The notes beneath the pieces were generated by a model. It did not search any database, was not told the DNA's origin, and saw only the letters and a program-made list of their open reading frames with translations. A DNA stretch of 64,000 nt from Halovivax gelatinilyticus (GTDB lineage Archaea > Halobacteriota > Halobacteria > Halobacteriales > Natrialbaceae), in the NCBI RefSeq assembly GCF_024300625.1, contig NZ_CP101322.1, forward strand, positions 2,245,992 through 2,309,991, read 5' to 3'. A program made the translations under genes and the position numbers. Every line of letters starts with the position of its first letter. Within the stretch, counting starts at the first letter, position 1. This document shows positions 36,076 through 45,644 of the stretch, one piece after another.

Positions 36076-36915
36076 ATGAAGCCGTTCCCCCTCGACGACC
36101 TGCCGGAGCGCTCCGAGTGGGCCGCGTACCTGCTCGACCCGGATCGCGACCCTCCCGGGGAGCCGACCGCCTACAACGGAACCGAAACGTACGACCGGCT
36201 CTACCGTCAGCTCCTAGAATCCTGTCGAGAGCGGCCCCTTCCGGAACGTGACACCGTCAGGCGGATCCGATCTGTTGGTCGGTCGAACCCCGACCTTCTC
36301 TCTCGGGACGAGCGCCTCTTTCTGGCCACGCCCGAGGAACTGGTCGACCGGGAGTACGACGTGGTTCAGACCGCACTCGAACCGGTTATTGAGGGAGATG
36401 AGACGATTCTCGATCTCGGTTGCGGGTGGGGATGGACGCTGGACGCCATCGCGAGCAATTTTTCTACCGTTCGCGTCGTCGGCGGCGAGTACACCTCCGC
36501 CGGCGTCGAACTCGCTCGTGAGCTCGTCGCCGACGGGACGGATCGGATCACGGCCGAGCCATTCGACTTCCTCGGCGAGTGGGAGCTGGTAGACGATATC
36601 GACGGCGACTGCGTCATCTTCACCAAGGGCGCGCTGGTCACGCTCTCGGAGACGGAGTCGGTCATCGGACGGTTCGAGGCGCTCGCCGCCGAGGGAACGG
36701 CGACCACCGGCGTTCACCTGGAACAGGTCGGTCCGCACCCCGAGACCGTCCTCGGCCTGCTTCGCCGACGCTATACGCGAGTGCGGAGGTACGACGATAC
36801 CCTGCTCACCCGCTTGCGCGAGTCACCGGCCATCGAGGTGACCGACGTGACGTACGACGTCCACGGCGCAAACCCGCTCCACCCGCTGACGCGGATCCGG
36901 TGGCGAGCGAGGTAA
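36076..36915 (+). CDS. SAM-dependent methyltransferase, substrate unknown
   Basis: 279 residues. A class I methyltransferase motif ILDLGCGWGWTLDAI begins near residue 112, followed by the acidic end of strand 2 (VVGGEY) and a motif-II-like region. The first 100 residues form a helical N-terminal domain. The ATG is preceded by a strong Shine-Dalgarno sequence, which decided the start; the frame is open for 85 codons further upstream but those lack haloarchaeal character. No close family recognised. Confidence 0.7.
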   Translation: MKPFPLDDLPERSEWAAYLLDPDRDPPGEPTAYNGTETYDRLYRQLLESCRERPLPERDTVRRIRSVGRSNPDLLSRDERLFLATPEELVDREYDVVQTALEPVIEGDETILDLGCGWGWTLDAIASNFSTVRVVGGEYTSAGVELARELVADGTDRITAEPFDFLGEWELVDDIDGDCVIFTKGALVTLSETESVIGRFEALAAEGTATTGVHLEQVGPHPETVLGLLRRRYTRVRRYDDTLLTRLRESPAIEVTDVTYDVHGANPLHPLTRIRWRAR

Positions 36916-37051
36916 CCGATCGTCGAATACGTGTCGTATTCTCGTCCAGAACGAAACCCACGCCTATCTTCTACTCAGGTGATGACGGCCTCTCCTGGAT
37001 CGGGTGCGATGGTGCGTGTATTTATATTTGTGGGAACGTCATTCACGAAAA

Positions 37052-38311
37052 ATGATCGGGTCCGTCACTCCGGTCCGTCGCGAACTCGTTTTCCTTTCCG
37101 GTACGAATCTCGTGGCGCTGGTCGGCGTCGTCGCTCTCGGGTGGAACGCGGCGACACTCGTGACCCTCTACTGGTTTGAACTCGCCGTCGTTTGCTTCTG
37201 GGCACTCGTTCGCGGACTGTTCGCGGGTCGCCCGTCGTCATTCGACTGCGAGTCGCTGATCGTCGGTGCGCTCGCCGAACGGCCCATTGGTATCCCCATC
37301 CCACTGACCGGCCTACGAATTCAGCTCACGTCGATACCGGTTTTCGTCGCCGCGGTGCCTGCACTCGCGATCGGCTGGTTCGGCGCCGGCGTCGTCACCG
37401 TCGGCCTGATCGGGACCGCGACCGAAACGGAGACGGTCGTGACGACGGTGACAGTCGCCGTCGTCGCGATCTTTTTCGTCGAGGGTGGCCGGACGGTCGC
37501 GACATACCTCGTCGGCGGAGGCTACCGCGACCACAGCGCGCAGACGGCGGTACAGGGTGCACTCTGGCGGTGTCTGTCGCTCTTTTTCGTCGGGCTGTTG
37601 GCCGCGCTGATCGCGGTGGCAGTCGATCCGAGCGTCGGTAGCGATGAGCCAGTTACGGAGACCGATGCGACGATCGCAGCCGGTGTGCTGAGCGTCGCCC
37701 TCGTTCTCCTCAAAGTAGGGATCGACCTCAGCTCCGTCTACCGCGACCGCCTGGTCGCGTTCGACGAGTCGCTCGACGTGTCGATCGGCTGGGCGGACGA
37801 ACCGCCCGGTCCCGAACCGATCGACGGCACGGTCGGTACGAACGCTCGTACCGTCAGTCCACCTGTCGCAGGTCGGTTACTGGCCGGCCTCTCTCACGCC
37901 CGTCGGTTCCCGAGCGCGTGGCTGATCGGGGCCGTCCCGGCGGTGCCCGGAGCGATCTATCTGCTCGCTGGCGTCTGGGATCGCGGAGCGGGACTCGTCG
38001 CTATCGGCCTCACTGCGACGCTCGCGCTCGCTCACGTCGATTACTGGCTCCGTTTCGGCGGCGTCGAGTATCGGATCGGCGACGAGGCCATCGTTGCCTT
38101 CGACCGATGGTGTAAAACGCCGCTGTGGCGCGTCGATCCCTGGGACGAGTCGGATCTCAGACTCGAGCGCGATCGTATCGACGAGTGGCTCGACACGACT
38201 ACCGTCGTGATCGACCGCCCCGATGGGTCGCTCTACCTGCCGCGGTTGGGTGCTCCGACGCCGGTTGTCGAGGTATTCGATCGACCGCCGACCGTCGCCG
38301 AGCCAGCGTAA
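37052..38311 (+). CDS. Multi-spanning membrane protein, DUF6498-like
   Basis: 419 residues. N-terminal helices (SGTNLVALVGVVALGWNAAT, then LVTLYWFELAVVCFWALVRG) match the DUF6498 pattern. About six or seven transmembrane segments follow, then a soluble C-terminal domain (about 330-410) with GVEYRIGDEAIVAFDRW, reminiscent of a PH-like fold. TATTTATATTT (about 37018-37028) lies 27 bases before the ATG, marking a leaderless start. Function unknown. Confidence 0.7.
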   Translation: MIGSVTPVRRELVFLSGTNLVALVGVVALGWNAATLVTLYWFELAVVCFWALVRGLFAGRPSSFDCESLIVGALAERPIGIPIPLTGLRIQLTSIPVFVAAVPALAIGWFGAGVVTVGLIGTATETETVVTTVTVAVVAIFFVEGGRTVATYLVGGGYRDHSAQTAVQGALWRCLSLFFVGLLAALIAVAVDPSVGSDEPVTETDATIAAGVLSVALVLLKVGIDLSSVYRDRLVAFDESLDVSIGWADEPPGPEPIDGTVGTNARTVSPPVAGRLLAGLSHARRFPSAWLIGAVPAVPGAIYLLAGVWDRGAGLVAIGLTATLALAHVDYWLRFGGVEYRIGDEAIVAFDRWCKTPLWRVDPWDESDLRLERDRIDEWLDTTTVVIDRPDGSLYLPRLGAPTPVVEVFDRPPTVAEPA

Positions 38312-38453
38312 AACGCTGGGGCGGTCGCCATTGAGTAGCTTCGCTCGGAGCGAGGTACGCTCTGGCAATCGTCCGGCCCGGAGTACTCCCTGGCAGAAAT
38401 ATCGTGAACCCGCGAAGAAGGCGACATTTTTCGACCGATCAGCCACGTCTGCT

Positions 38454-38741
38454 CTACTGAATGTGACCTTCGCGTTTGAGCTGGTCGGCTTCGGCCTTCT
38501 CGTAGCGCCAGGTGATGTCGGCCTTCTCGTCCTGCCAGTCCCACGGTTCGACCAGGACGACGTCGTCTTCGCGGATCCAGATGCGTTTTTGCATCTTGCC
38601 GGGGATCCGCGCCGTTCGCTCTGTCCCGTCGGCACACCGAACCTTCACCCGGTTCGCACCGAGCATGTTCGTGACGGTCGCGAACACCTCGTCGTCGTCT
38701 GGCATCCGGAGGTTCTTGCGACCGCCCTCCTCGTCACTCAT
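38454..38741 (-). CDS. eif1A: Translation initiation factor eIF1A
   Basis: 95 residues, the full archaeal length. OB-fold protein that binds the ribosomal A site during initiation. Recognisable stretches are [40 protein letters not shown] and [19 protein letters not shown]. Monocistronic on the minus strand. Confidence 0.95.
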   Translation of the reverse strand: MSDEEGGRKNLRMPDDDEVFATVTNMLGANRVKVRCADGTERTARIPGKMQKRIWIREDDVVLVEPWDWQDEKADITWRYEKAEADQLKREGHIQ

Positions 38742-38871
38742 ACGCGGCGATTCGGGCCGGAACGGTTTAACCCTTAACGGTTTTTGGCGACGGACGGACT
38801 CGACCGGTCGGGCGGTAGTCGCCAGCGAACGAATCAGCGGGTTTATTCGCCGTCACCGTTCACACCGTGGT

Positions 38872-39051
38872 ATGTTCAAGAACCTGAACGCTACCGCGCT
38901 CGTCGGAATCCTTCTTCTCGTCGCGGGTGTCGCGCTGATCGCACTCGAGAACCTCGTCATCGCCGGCGGCGTCGCGATGCTCGTCGTCGGACTGGGAATG
39001 GTCGCGAAGGGGTTGATCTCGGCGGCGATGCAGTCGTTCGGCATGCTCTGA
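38872..39051 (+). CDS. Small two-helix membrane protein, 59 aa
   Basis: MFKNLNATALVGILLLVAGV followed by ALIALENLVIAGGVAMLVVG: two hydrophobic helices with a glutamate between them and a short amphipathic end. The length and sequence resemble a conserved haloarchaeal family (possibly DUF7470; recalled). GGTTTATTCGC (about 38839-38849) is at -27 from the ATG. Confidence 0.65.
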   Translation: MFKNLNATALVGILLLVAGVALIALENLVIAGGVAMLVVGLGMVAKGLISAAMQSFGML

Positions 39052-39060
39052 TTGGCTCGG

Positions 39061-39891
39061 TCAACTCATCTCGGTGCGATTGAATTGCCAGCAGGCGAGG
39101 GCTATCGGGACGACGATCCAGGCACACAGCAGCGCTGCCATCAACTCGGGTTCGAGATACCAGACGGACTCCTGACCGGCTCCGGGCGGGTTCGTATCCT
39201 CCTCGACGACCCAGTCGAGCGATCGGAAGTAAAGCACCGTCGGACTCGTGATGGCTTCGACGAACTCGACACCGGACGTCGAGACGTCGAGTGACAGCGC
39301 CGAGTTGGTGACCCACCCGAACAACCGCCCGAGCGAGTACTGAAACATCAACAGGACGACCGTTACCATGTAGAACGCGATCGCCCCGCCCATCGCTCGA
39401 GAGCGAGAGCCGGTCAGCGCCGAGATGGTGACGGCCACGGAGACGTACGCGAGCGCGTAGGCGACCGTCAGCACGAAGACCTGTCCGAAGAGAACCAGCG
39501 GGACGGTCGAGAACCAGAGGACCGCAAGTGCGACGCCGATCGTGAACGCGAACGCGACCGCGCCGCCGACGATCGCGGCGCGGCTCAGGTACTTCCCGAG
39601 GACGAAGTCGGTTCGACTCGTCGGCATCGAGAGGGCGTACCTGATGGCACCCGACTCTCGCTCGCCGGCGATCGCGAGGTAGGCCGCCACGAGTGCGACG
39701 AGCGGGAGGACGAACGCCCCGAGGCCGGCCATACCCATCAGCGGGTATTCCACGGCGTTCTGGGCGGGATTGTTTCGCTCCCAGTAGAACAACATCCCCA
39801 TCAACAGCGCGTAAATGCCGACGACGAACCAGATCATCTTCGACCGGCGAACGGCCAGGAAATCTCGTTTGGCCGTCGTGATCGCACTCAT
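39061..39891 (-). CDS. ABC-2 type transporter permease
   Basis: 276 residues with about six transmembrane segments and the ABC-2 layout: cytosolic N-terminus (SAITTAKRDFLAVRRSKMIW), a long first loop, ERESGAIRYALSMPTSR, and a final pair of helices. Works with the adjacent ATPase, whose stop overlaps its start by four bases (ATGA). By resemblance to Nos/Nat-like permeases it may move a lipid or small molecule; no substrate evident. Confidence 0.82.
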   Translation of the reverse strand: MSAITTAKRDFLAVRRSKMIWFVVGIYALLMGMLFYWERNNPAQNAVEYPLMGMAGLGAFVLPLVALVAAYLAIAGERESGAIRYALSMPTSRTDFVLGKYLSRAAIVGGAVAFAFTIGVALAVLWFSTVPLVLFGQVFVLTVAYALAYVSVAVTISALTGSRSRAMGGAIAFYMVTVVLLMFQYSLGRLFGWVTNSALSLDVSTSGVEFVEAITSPTVLYFRSLDWVVEEDTNPPGAGQESVWYLEPELMAALLCAWIVVPIALACWQFNRTEMS

Positions 39892-40856
39892 GATTGTACC
39901 TCCGCGGGCGGGGCCGCCTCCTCGGACGACGGTGGCGTCGCGTCCGTGGCCGCCCCGTTCTCGGTGTAACTGTTGAACAGCTGTTCGAGCGAGGCGTCCT
40001 CCGAGATGATGTCGGTGACCGTCGTGCGGGCGGCGACGGCTTCGACGACGTCGATTTTGATCGTCGGGTCCGCACAGGTCGCCGTAATCGTCGACGCACC
40101 CGTTTCGACCCGCCTGACGCCGTCGATCGATTCGAGGGCACGGCCGTCCCCGGGCTCGTCGACCTCGAGCGTGATCGTCTGATCGAGTGCGAGTCGATCG
40201 CGCAGGTCGTCGAGCGTTCCGGTGGTGACCAGCCGCCCCTCGTTCATGATCGCGATCCGATCGCAGGTCGCTTCGACCTCGCCGAGGATGTGACTCGAGA
40301 AGAAGACGGTCCGCCCGCGGTCGGCTTCGGCGCGGATGATCGAGCGCATCTCTTGCATCCCGGTCGGATCGAGCCCGGAGGAGGGTTCGTCGAGGATGAG
40401 GATGTCCGGATCACCCAGAAGCGCCATGGCGAAGCCGAGTCGCTGTGCCATCCCCTTCGAGTAGCCGCCGACGGCCCGATCGCCGTCGTCCGCGTCGAGA
40501 CCGACCCGATCTAAGATCGCGTATGGCTCTGCGTCGACGCCTTTCGTCTCGGCGGCCCACTCGATGTGTTCGACGCCCGTGAGTCGATCGTACAGCGCCG
40601 CTCCTTCCGGCAGGACGCCGATCCGTTCGCGGACCGCTCTGCTCTCGGTCTGGACATCGTGGCCCATGACGGTCGCGCGACCGGTGGTCGGGCGGATGAA
40701 GTTCAGGAGGAGGTTGATCGTCGTCGACTTGCCGGCACCGTTCGGCCCTAAAAATCCGAACACTTCGCCTTTCTCGACGGCGAGGTCGAGATCGTCGACG
40801 GCGAGGACGTCGTCGCCGAATCGTTTCGTCAATCCGGCCGTCTGAATGGCGGTCAT
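39888..40856 (-). CDS. ABC transporter ATP-binding protein
   Basis: 322 residues. Walker A GPNGAGKSTT near residue 40, a Q-loop, the signature GGYSKGMAQRLG, Walker B ILILDEPSSGLDP and a switch His in FFSSHIL. A C-terminal regulatory domain of about 90 residues follows. ATG at 40856 chosen over a TTG four codons upstream. First gene of a two-gene exporter; a TATA-like AAGATATTTG is about 27-33 bases upstream. Confidence 0.9.
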   Translation of the reverse strand: MTAIQTAGLTKRFGDDVLAVDDLDLAVEKGEVFGFLGPNGAGKSTTINLLLNFIRPTTGRATVMGHDVQTESRAVRERIGVLPEGAALYDRLTGVEHIEWAAETKGVDAEPYAILDRVGLDADDGDRAVGGYSKGMAQRLGFAMALLGDPDILILDEPSSGLDPTGMQEMRSIIRAEADRGRTVFFSSHILGEVEATCDRIAIMNEGRLVTTGTLDDLRDRLALDQTITLEVDEPGDGRALESIDGVRRVETGASTITATCADPTIKIDVVEAVAARTTVTDIISEDASLEQLFNSYTENGAATDATPPSSEEAAPPAEVQS

Positions 40857-41028
40857 CGATCGGCACAATTGACTCGCGAGACAAATATCTTCTCAAATTG
40901 TTCCCTTATTGAAAACTAGGTGGCGCGGGAACGTTACCGAGGTTTCTATGAGTATTTCGCGACGCACGTTCGTCGAACTCCGCCGCTGTCCGATACGCGC
41001 TTTCGGATTCGGATCGTCTCCGAGACCG

Positions 41029-42996
41029 TCACGCCTCGTTGTCGCCGGCGCGGTGTTCGCTGATGAGCCGGTCGACCATCGAGGCGGTGTTCGAGCGCTC
41101 GCGCTCTCTGGCGCGCTCGTGCCAGTCGTCGATCGCCGCGTCGACGTCACGTTCGCGAGCCACGGCGAGTTCGTCCACCTCCTGCATCGCGACGTCGTCG
41201 GCGGGCGCGACCGGCACGTCGGCGTCGAAGAGGACCGCGTCGGCCATCTCAGAGAGGCCACCGTCTTTTAGGACGACGCGCGGGTCGAAGTCGGCGAGGA
41301 GCTCCGCCGTCGACCGGCCCGCCCCGCTGGCGTCCCGGAGGTAGACGACGTCGTCGGATGCGAGCCCGTACGCCTCGTCGGCCCGTCGGATCGCGTCGCG
41401 GGTGAACTTTTCGACGACCTTCACGGGGACGAGGCCGGCCCGTTTCGCCGAGACGTCGCTAAAGTTCGAGTGATCGAGCTTCCAGAGCGCCTTCATCCGT
41501 TCGACTTTATCTTCGAGCGTCGCGACCTCCTCGCGGGCGGCGTCGCGCTCGCGTTCGAGCTGGTTCGCCCGTCGCTCGAGACGCGTCACCTCCCGTTCTT
41601 TGCGCACCTCCTGACGTTCTCGGCTCCGGGCGGCCGTGAGCTCGGTTTCGAGTTCCTCGACCCGTTCGTCGCGTTCTTCGAGCCGGCCTTCGAGTCGATC
41701 GACGTGGGACTCCAACCGTTCGACCTGCGCTTCGAGCGATCGAATGCGTTCTTCTTCGGGCGTGAGCTCTCGCGGTTCGTGTCCCGACGATTCCGGCTCG
41801 GGTTCGTCCTCCTCGGTGAGATCCGTGAGGACGGCCTCGACGGACTCCTCGCCGGAGACGACGCGGTCGATGACCCCGCCCCGATCGATCCCGGGAGGTA
41901 CCTTCTCGGCGATCCGCTCGAACTGATCTGCGTGGGAATCGACGGCGAATAGCGCGGCCGCGAGCGCGTCGCGCTGGTGGTCGTCGTCGTAAGGATGGTC
42001 GCGCGTGCGGTGTTGCTTTTCGTCGATCGCCAGATCGCGTTCGGGCGTCCAGCCCGCAGCGTCGAAGCTCCGGCGGAACTTCTCGACGGTTTCTGGCATC
42101 GGCGTGACGTCGGCCGCCACGATCACGGGCCGACCGCGCTCGACGATCCACTCGATCACGTCCGCCGCGTCGCTCGTCCGGGAACTCCAGACGTCGAGGA
42201 CGGTCCCGTCGAGCGAGACGATGGCCGCGGCGGTCGTCGTGCCCGGATCGATGCCGACGACGACGTGGTCGAGGCGCTTTGCCAGCGGTCGGAACTCGAT
42301 GCCGTCGCGTCGCTCGCGTTCGATCTCGACTCTGACGTCGCCGGATCGGTTCGCCGAGACGGGAATTTCGGTCGGCCGGGCTTCGACGGTGAAGACGGCG
42401 TTGGCGAAGCCGCCGTAGGCCTCGCGAACCTCGCGGTCGTACTCGAGGGCGGCTTCTTCCAGCGTCGACTCCACCTCGCGCGCCCGCTTTCTGACCGAGC
42501 CGTGGATTCGGCGGGTGAACCGATCCTCGCTCCAGCCGCCGCTTCCGGTCGACCGGCCGCGCGAGACCTTGACAGTCGTCGTGTCGGTGAACGCCGAGAC
42601 CTCCTGGCCGACGTTGTGGGCGGCCAGTCGGGCGGCGGCCTCGGCTTCTTGCATCGGGTCGCGGCCGTAGGGGATGCCGTGGCGAGCGGCGACGCGCGAG
42701 AGCGGTTCGGGTTGCTCGTCGCCGGTCACCTGTACGAGCCTGGTTTCGGTTGGGAGCGACCCCAGAAAGTGGACCAGGGCGTCTTTATCCGCGGCGAGTT
42801 CGTACATGTTGTCGGTCGCGACGATCGCCGGCTCCCGGTCGGCGATGAGTCTCCTGAGTTTTCGGTGAGAGACGACGTCGCGCTCGACCGACTCCTCGGT
42901 CAGTATCACGAGCGCGTAGGAGGGATTGGTTCCCCGGACGTCACCCTGCTGCACGTCGACACCGAAGACGACCGCGTCGAGCGCACTCGTTCGCAT
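41029..42996 (-). CDS. DUF460-family protein with RNase H-like domain and coiled coil
   Basis: 655 residues. The N-terminal half includes a RuvC/RNase H-like nuclease fold with VVGIDPGTTTAAAIVSLDG at 246-264 and an acidic cluster further on (IVAADVTPMP; DDDHQRDALAAAL). A long coiled coil (about 410-520, rich in E, R and L) and a C-terminal domain follow. The family is archaea-specific and uncharacterised; the fold suggests a nuclease acting on RNA or DNA. Monocistronic. Confidence 0.8.
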   Translation of the reverse strand: MRTSALDAVVFGVDVQQGDVRGTNPSYALVILTEESVERDVVSHRKLRRLIADREPAIVATDNMYELAADKDALVHFLGSLPTETRLVQVTGDEQPEPLSRVAARHGIPYGRDPMQEAEAAARLAAHNVGQEVSAFTDTTTVKVSRGRSTGSGGWSEDRFTRRIHGSVRKRAREVESTLEEAALEYDREVREAYGGFANAVFTVEARPTEIPVSANRSGDVRVEIERERRDGIEFRPLAKRLDHVVVGIDPGTTTAAAIVSLDGTVLDVWSSRTSDAADVIEWIVERGRPVIVAADVTPMPETVEKFRRSFDAAGWTPERDLAIDEKQHRTRDHPYDDDHQRDALAAALFAVDSHADQFERIAEKVPPGIDRGGVIDRVVSGEESVEAVLTDLTEEDEPEPESSGHEPRELTPEEERIRSLEAQVERLESHVDRLEGRLEERDERVEELETELTAARSRERQEVRKEREVTRLERRANQLERERDAAREEVATLEDKVERMKALWKLDHSNFSDVSAKRAGLVPVKVVEKFTRDAIRRADEAYGLASDDVVYLRDASGAGRSTAELLADFDPRVVLKDGGLSEMADAVLFDADVPVAPADDVAMQEVDELAVARERDVDAAIDDWHERARERERSNTASMVDRLISEHRAGDNEA

Positions 42997-43202
42997 CTAT
43001 CCGGGGTAGGGGTGCCAGCGTGGTAAACCTGACGCGGGTCGAACTGGTGAGCGTCTCCGACCGCCGGGGCTGTCCGTTGTCGACGCTTCGGCGCCGTCGC
43101 TGGTTATCGAACTGCCCTGGACTCGTTCGCCGACCCGAACACATTTTCGCGACGTGACAACTTTTCGCAATCGATTTGTGACCAGCCTTGCTGGGTTCGA
43201 TC

Positions 43203-43859
43203 ATGAGTAACGAAAACGCATCGAACCCTGGGGACGAACGAAACGCCCCTGAATCGAACGAATCCGGTTCGGATGACGTCGACCCGACCGACGTAGAACC
43301 CGCACAGATGGAGTCGAGTCGAACGAACCCGAATCGGACTTCATCGAACGCACCCAGGTCCGACCAGGACCTGCTCAAAGCGTGGGTCGTCTACGTCGCC
43401 GGGTTGTTCGGTCTCGCGGGCGTGGCGGTCGGCCTGTTCGAAATCCTGGCCGACGCGGTCGATCAGACGATCATCGAGGTCGACGACGTCGGCGGTATCG
43501 GGCAGGTGAACGAGGCTCTCGCCCAGCTCGTCACGTCCTTCTCACTACTCAGCGCCCCGTACGTGGCCATTCTGTTCGCCGTGATCCTCGGCGCGGTGCT
43601 CGGCTGGGTCTTCAGTCTCGACGACGAGCGGACGGTCAAGCTCGCCGGGGCCGCCGCGGCCGCCGGTACGGCTGCCTTCTTACTCCCCGCCATCGTTTTC
43701 ACCAGCGCGACGATCGACGGCGGGTCGCTAGACGTCGGCGGCGCGCTCATCAGTATTCTCCTCGCGTCGCTGGTCGCGGCCGGTGGCGCCGCCGGCGGGG
43801 TCTGGGTCACTCGCTCGTACGCGCCGCCGATTCGCTCGATCGGTCGTCGGACGGAGTAG
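43203..43859 (+). CDS. Membrane protein with acidic N-terminal tail, 218 aa
   Basis: An N-terminal disordered acidic region of about 55 residues (Asn/Ser/Asp/Glu rich) is followed by four transmembrane segments, with GLFGLAGVAVGLF and PYVAILFAVILGAVLGWVF among them, and a short basic C-terminus. The plan is shared with the next gene (44011-44541), suggesting distant paralogs. ATG at 43203 preferred to one five codons upstream. No known function. Confidence 0.6.
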   Translation: MSNENASNPGDERNAPESNESGSDDVDPTDVEPAQMESSRTNPNRTSSNAPRSDQDLLKAWVVYVAGLFGLAGVAVGLFEILADAVDQTIIEVDDVGGIGQVNEALAQLVTSFSLLSAPYVAILFAVILGAVLGWVFSLDDERTVKLAGAAAAAGTAAFLLPAIVFTSATIDGGSLDVGGALISILLASLVAAGGAAGGVWVTRSYAPPIRSIGRRTE

Positions 43860-43979
43860 GGTGACCGGACGACTCGGGGATACTACCGCCCACTTCCTTC
43901 TAACAATCTAATCAGTTTCGGCGTTATATTTCATAAAATGTTATAGAATTCGTATATCAAACCATGAATTTAAGCTACC

Positions 43980-43987
43980 TTTTTATA
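43980..43987 (+). promoter_or_regulatory. TATA box of the 44011 gene in an AT-rich region
   Basis: TTTTTATA-type element about 27 bases before the ATG at 44011, within an AT-rich stretch (43900-43990) unlike the rest of the window. Indicates a leaderless transcript. Confidence 0.45.
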
Positions 43988-44010
43988 GTGAGTATACCAC
44001 TGTTCGGGCG

Positions 44011-44541
44011 ATGCCGGAAACTGAGTACGACGAATCCGAAACGACAGACGAATCGGACGAGCAATCAGCACCCGCTGGCCAAGCCAGCGCGGAACCCGGA
44101 ATGGGTGACATCTTCAACCGCGAAGATACGAAGAACGAACTCAAGATTGGGGTGGTGTTCTTCGCGCTCGCCGGTCTCGGGGTTGGATTGGGCGTGTTTC
44201 TCGCCGAGGCTCTCGAGAGCGACTTTGCCGAGATGGCTTTCTACATCCTCGCTGCTGGTTTTACACTGCCGGTGCTCGTTGCGATCGTAACGGCACAACG
44301 ACAGGCGTCCGAACTTTCCGAGTTACCAGACAATTTGGTCCTCGGTACCGCTGGTGTGACGGCGATCGCCGGAACATTGGTCATGGGTCTGTTGCTCTGG
44401 CTCTTCGGTGAGATGGCGTTCGATAATTTCGGTGACCTTGGCGATATCATTCTTCCCCTCGTCGGACTGGGAATCGGTGCGGGGGCCGCCGCAGCCGGCA
44501 TGGTCTGGGTCATGCGCAACCTGATCGACGGCGACGACTGA
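44011..44541 (+). CDS. Membrane protein with acidic N-terminal tail, 176 aa
   Basis: A 45-residue acidic N-terminus precedes four hydrophobic segments (for example VVFFALAGLGVGLGVFLAEA and LVGLGIGAGAAAAGMVWVM). Related in plan to the upstream gene product. Codon use is less GC-biased in the first part. Converges on rnz with a hairpin between the two stop codons. Confidence 0.6.
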   Translation: MPETEYDESETTDESDEQSAPAGQASAEPGMGDIFNREDTKNELKIGVVFFALAGLGVGLGVFLAEALESDFAEMAFYILAAGFTLPVLVAIVTAQRQASELSELPDNLVLGTAGVTAIAGTLVMGLLLWLFGEMAFDNFGDLGDIILPLVGLGIGAGAAAAGMVWVMRNLIDGDD

Positions 44542-44571
44542 GACGGTCACGGTTCTCCCCGTTTCCTCCAC

Positions 44572-44593
44572 TTCGATAGCTGATGCTATCGAA
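44572..44593. terminator. Bidirectional hairpin between convergent genes
   Basis: TTCGATAG-CTGATG-CTATCGAA is a perfect 8-bp stem with a six-base loop, between the 44011 gene (plus) and rnz (minus). Placement suits a terminator or mRNA 3'-end stabiliser for both. Confidence 0.45.
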
Positions 44594-44649
44594 CGAACCG
44601 ATCGGATTCGACACCTGAGACACTCCGTATCGGACCAAACCAACTCGTT

Positions 44650-45585
44650 CTAGTCGTCCGGATACGGAATCTCGAAGTCGTCGCCGTCGTTCGGAACGAA
44701 CACGCGTTCGTCGGGCCCGTCGAACACGGCTCGCGCCTCTTCTAAGTGTGCCGACGGATCGCCCCCGTAGCGCGACGAGAGGTGCACCAGCGCCAGGCGT
44801 TTCGCCCCGCATCGGTTCGCGATTTCGGCGGCCTGTCGGGCTGTCGAGTGGGCGGTCTCGACCGCTCGCTCCGCGCGGTCGCTGGCGAACGTCGCGTCGT
44901 GGATCAGTAGCTCCGGCTCGTCGGCGACGTCGACCGTCGCCGCGGTCGGTCGCGTGTCGCCCGTGAGGACGAGGCTGCGCCCCGGCCGGGGATCGCCGAC
45001 GACCTCGTCGGGTTCGATCACGGTCCCGTCGTCGAGTTCGACCGGGTTCCTCTCGTGGAGCTGTGAGAACTTCGGCCCGACGGGCACGCCGAGTTCCTCG
45101 GCTCGCTCGCGGTCGAATCGGCCCTTGCGTTCGTCCTCTACCAGCGCGTAGCCGACCGACCGCGTGTCGTGGTCCGTGGCGAACGCCCGGATCTCGTATT
45201 CGTCGGCCCGATAGACGACGTCGTCGGGATCCACCTCACGAATTTCGACCGGAAAGCCGGGTCTCGTTTCGAGCGCGAACGCGAGCGAGCGGATGCGGCG
45301 GGCCGTCCCCCGGGGCACCGAGATCGAGAGCGACCGCTCGCGGTCGTTGAAGTCGAGCGTCTGGAGCAGCCCGGGCAGGCCGAGGACGTGATCGCCGTGG
45401 GCGTGCGTGACGAAGATGTGATCGACGTCGAAACCGGTGCCGTAGCGCATGAGCTGGCGCTGGGTGCCCTCTCCGACGTCGAACAGAAACGAATCGCCCT
45501 CGCGAGCAAGAAAGACCGAACTCGGGTTTCGCCCGACGGTCGGCACGGCCCCGCTCGTCCCGAGAAACGTCACGCGTAGCGTCAT
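44650..45585 (-). CDS. rnz: Ribonuclease Z
   Basis: Removes the 3' trailer of tRNA precursors. 311 residues of the metallo-beta-lactamase superfamily. The metal motif THAHGDH (60-66), the N-terminal FLGTSGAVPT, the PxKxG-like region GVPVGPKFSQL, LTGDTRP, and HDATF near the C-terminus are all as in archaeal/bacterial RNase Z. Confidence 0.93.
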   Translation of the reverse strand: MTLRVTFLGTSGAVPTVGRNPSSVFLAREGDSFLFDVGEGTQRQLMRYGTGFDVDHIFVTHAHGDHVLGLPGLLQTLDFNDRERSLSISVPRGTARRIRSLAFALETRPGFPVEIREVDPDDVVYRADEYEIRAFATDHDTRSVGYALVEDERKGRFDRERAEELGVPVGPKFSQLHERNPVELDDGTVIEPDEVVGDPRPGRSLVLTGDTRPTAATVDVADEPELLIHDATFASDRAERAVETAHSTARQAAEIANRCGAKRLALVHLSSRYGGDPSAHLEEARAVFDGPDERVFVPNDGDDFEIPYPDD

Positions 45586-45644
45586 CGATCGTGTCTCGGG
45601 CGGGCCCGCCTATACCGTCTTCGAATCCGGGATAGTCCCCGGGC

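Noticed and set aside
40909-41271. Plus-strand frame overlapping the DUF460 gene 3' end
   Set aside because: Mostly antisense to the DUF460 coding region; a shadow of its codon bias.
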